Positions 5,227 through 5,423 of a stretch of 5,423 nt of DNA are shown here, piece by piece (the stretch's first letter is position 1; each line of letters opens with the position of its first letter). The translations under genes were made by a program, and so were the position numbers. This stretch comes from Thalassospiraceae bacterium. Its GTDB lineage: Bacteria; Pseudomonadota; Alphaproteobacteria; Rhodospirillales; Magnetovibrionaceae. The DNA is taken from contig DAOWFB010000171.1 of assembly GCA_030638205.1 (NCBI GenBank), positions 1-5,423 of the forward strand. The letters run 5' to 3'. Under the pieces are notes generated by a model, which was not told where the DNA came from, searched no databases, and saw nothing but the letters and a program-made list of their open reading frames with translations.

Positions 5227-5423
5227 ATGGAACATCAAAGCATCCGCATTCGTTTGAAGGCTTATGATCACCGAGTACTGGATCAGTCCGCAGGCGAAAT
5301 TGTAAACACGGCGCGACGCACTGGCGCCGAGGTTCGCGGTCCTATTCCGCTTCCTACACGGATAGATAAATACACCGTTTTGCGTTCGCCGCACGTTAAC
5401 AAGAAATCGCGCGAACAGTTTGA
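5227..5423 (+). CDS. rpsJ: 30S ribosomal protein S10 (partial, 3' end beyond window)
   Basis: The first 65 residues of S10 are present and end at KKSREQF, so roughly a third of the usual ~102-103-residue protein is cut off by the window edge. IRIRLKAYDHRVLDQS, the RTGAEVRGPIPLPTR block and SPHVNKKSREQF are family hallmarks and of alphaproteobacterial type. S10 is a 30S head protein and, as NusE, a transcription antitermination factor. It is normally first in the S10 ribosomal protein operon. The ATG at 5227 fits the usual N-terminus. Its Shine-Dalgarno is modest (agg at 5214-5216). Confidence 0.97.
   Translation, partial: MEHQSIRIRLKAYDHRVLDQSAGEIVNTARRTGAEVRGPIPLPTRIDKYTVLRSPHVNKKSREQF

Overview
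The window is bacterial and most likely alphaproteobacterial. The evidence is the alphaproteobacterial style of the S10 N-terminus (an IRIRLKAYDHRVLDQS stretch), an EF-Tu gene directly followed by rpsJ, an rlmB / tRNA-Tyr / tRNA-Gly / tuf cluster, and CCA-encoding tRNA genes. The genus cannot be told from the sequence alone.

The right half (about 2456-5423) is conserved housekeeping DNA. On the minus strand lie an intact tRNA-Thr(UGU) with its own promoter and terminator, and rlmB (23S rRNA 2'-O-methyltransferase). On the plus strand a consensus-like promoter drives tRNA-Tyr(GUA), tRNA-Gly(UCC) and tuf (EF-Tu). A strong intrinsic terminator follows tuf, and then rpsJ (S10) begins and runs off the end. 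Every gene here serves translation.

The left half (1-2455) is an accessory region accreted at the 3' end of tRNA-Thr. The 3' half of that tRNA, from the anticodon loop to CCA, occurs three times in the same orientation: inside the intact gene (2456-2500), as an exact 45-bp remnant (1620-1664), and as a decayed remnant (26-72). The first two copies also share, at exactly the same distance, a 24-bp block made of two 12-bp repeats (ATTCACAAAAAT type), and each carries a differently sequenced minus-strand terminator hairpin. This is the layout expected of tandem insertions by a tRNA-targeting tyrosine recombinase, although no recombinase is encoded in the window.

Two small cargo segments are therefore delimited. 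The 836-bp unit next to the tRNA carries a single four-helix membrane protein of unknown function. The roughly 1.6-kb unit beyond it carries a divergent pair: a glycerol-3-phosphate-cytidylyltransferase-like enzyme and a CDP-alcohol phosphatidyltransferase. Together these could activate a phosphorylated alcohol with CTP and make a phospholipid head group. The leftmost 242 bp look like decayed attachment-site DNA with repeated copies of the anticodon-loop heptamer.

The most interesting reading is a stack of very small, integrase-less cargo cassettes at one tRNA gene, each carrying membrane or lipid functions.
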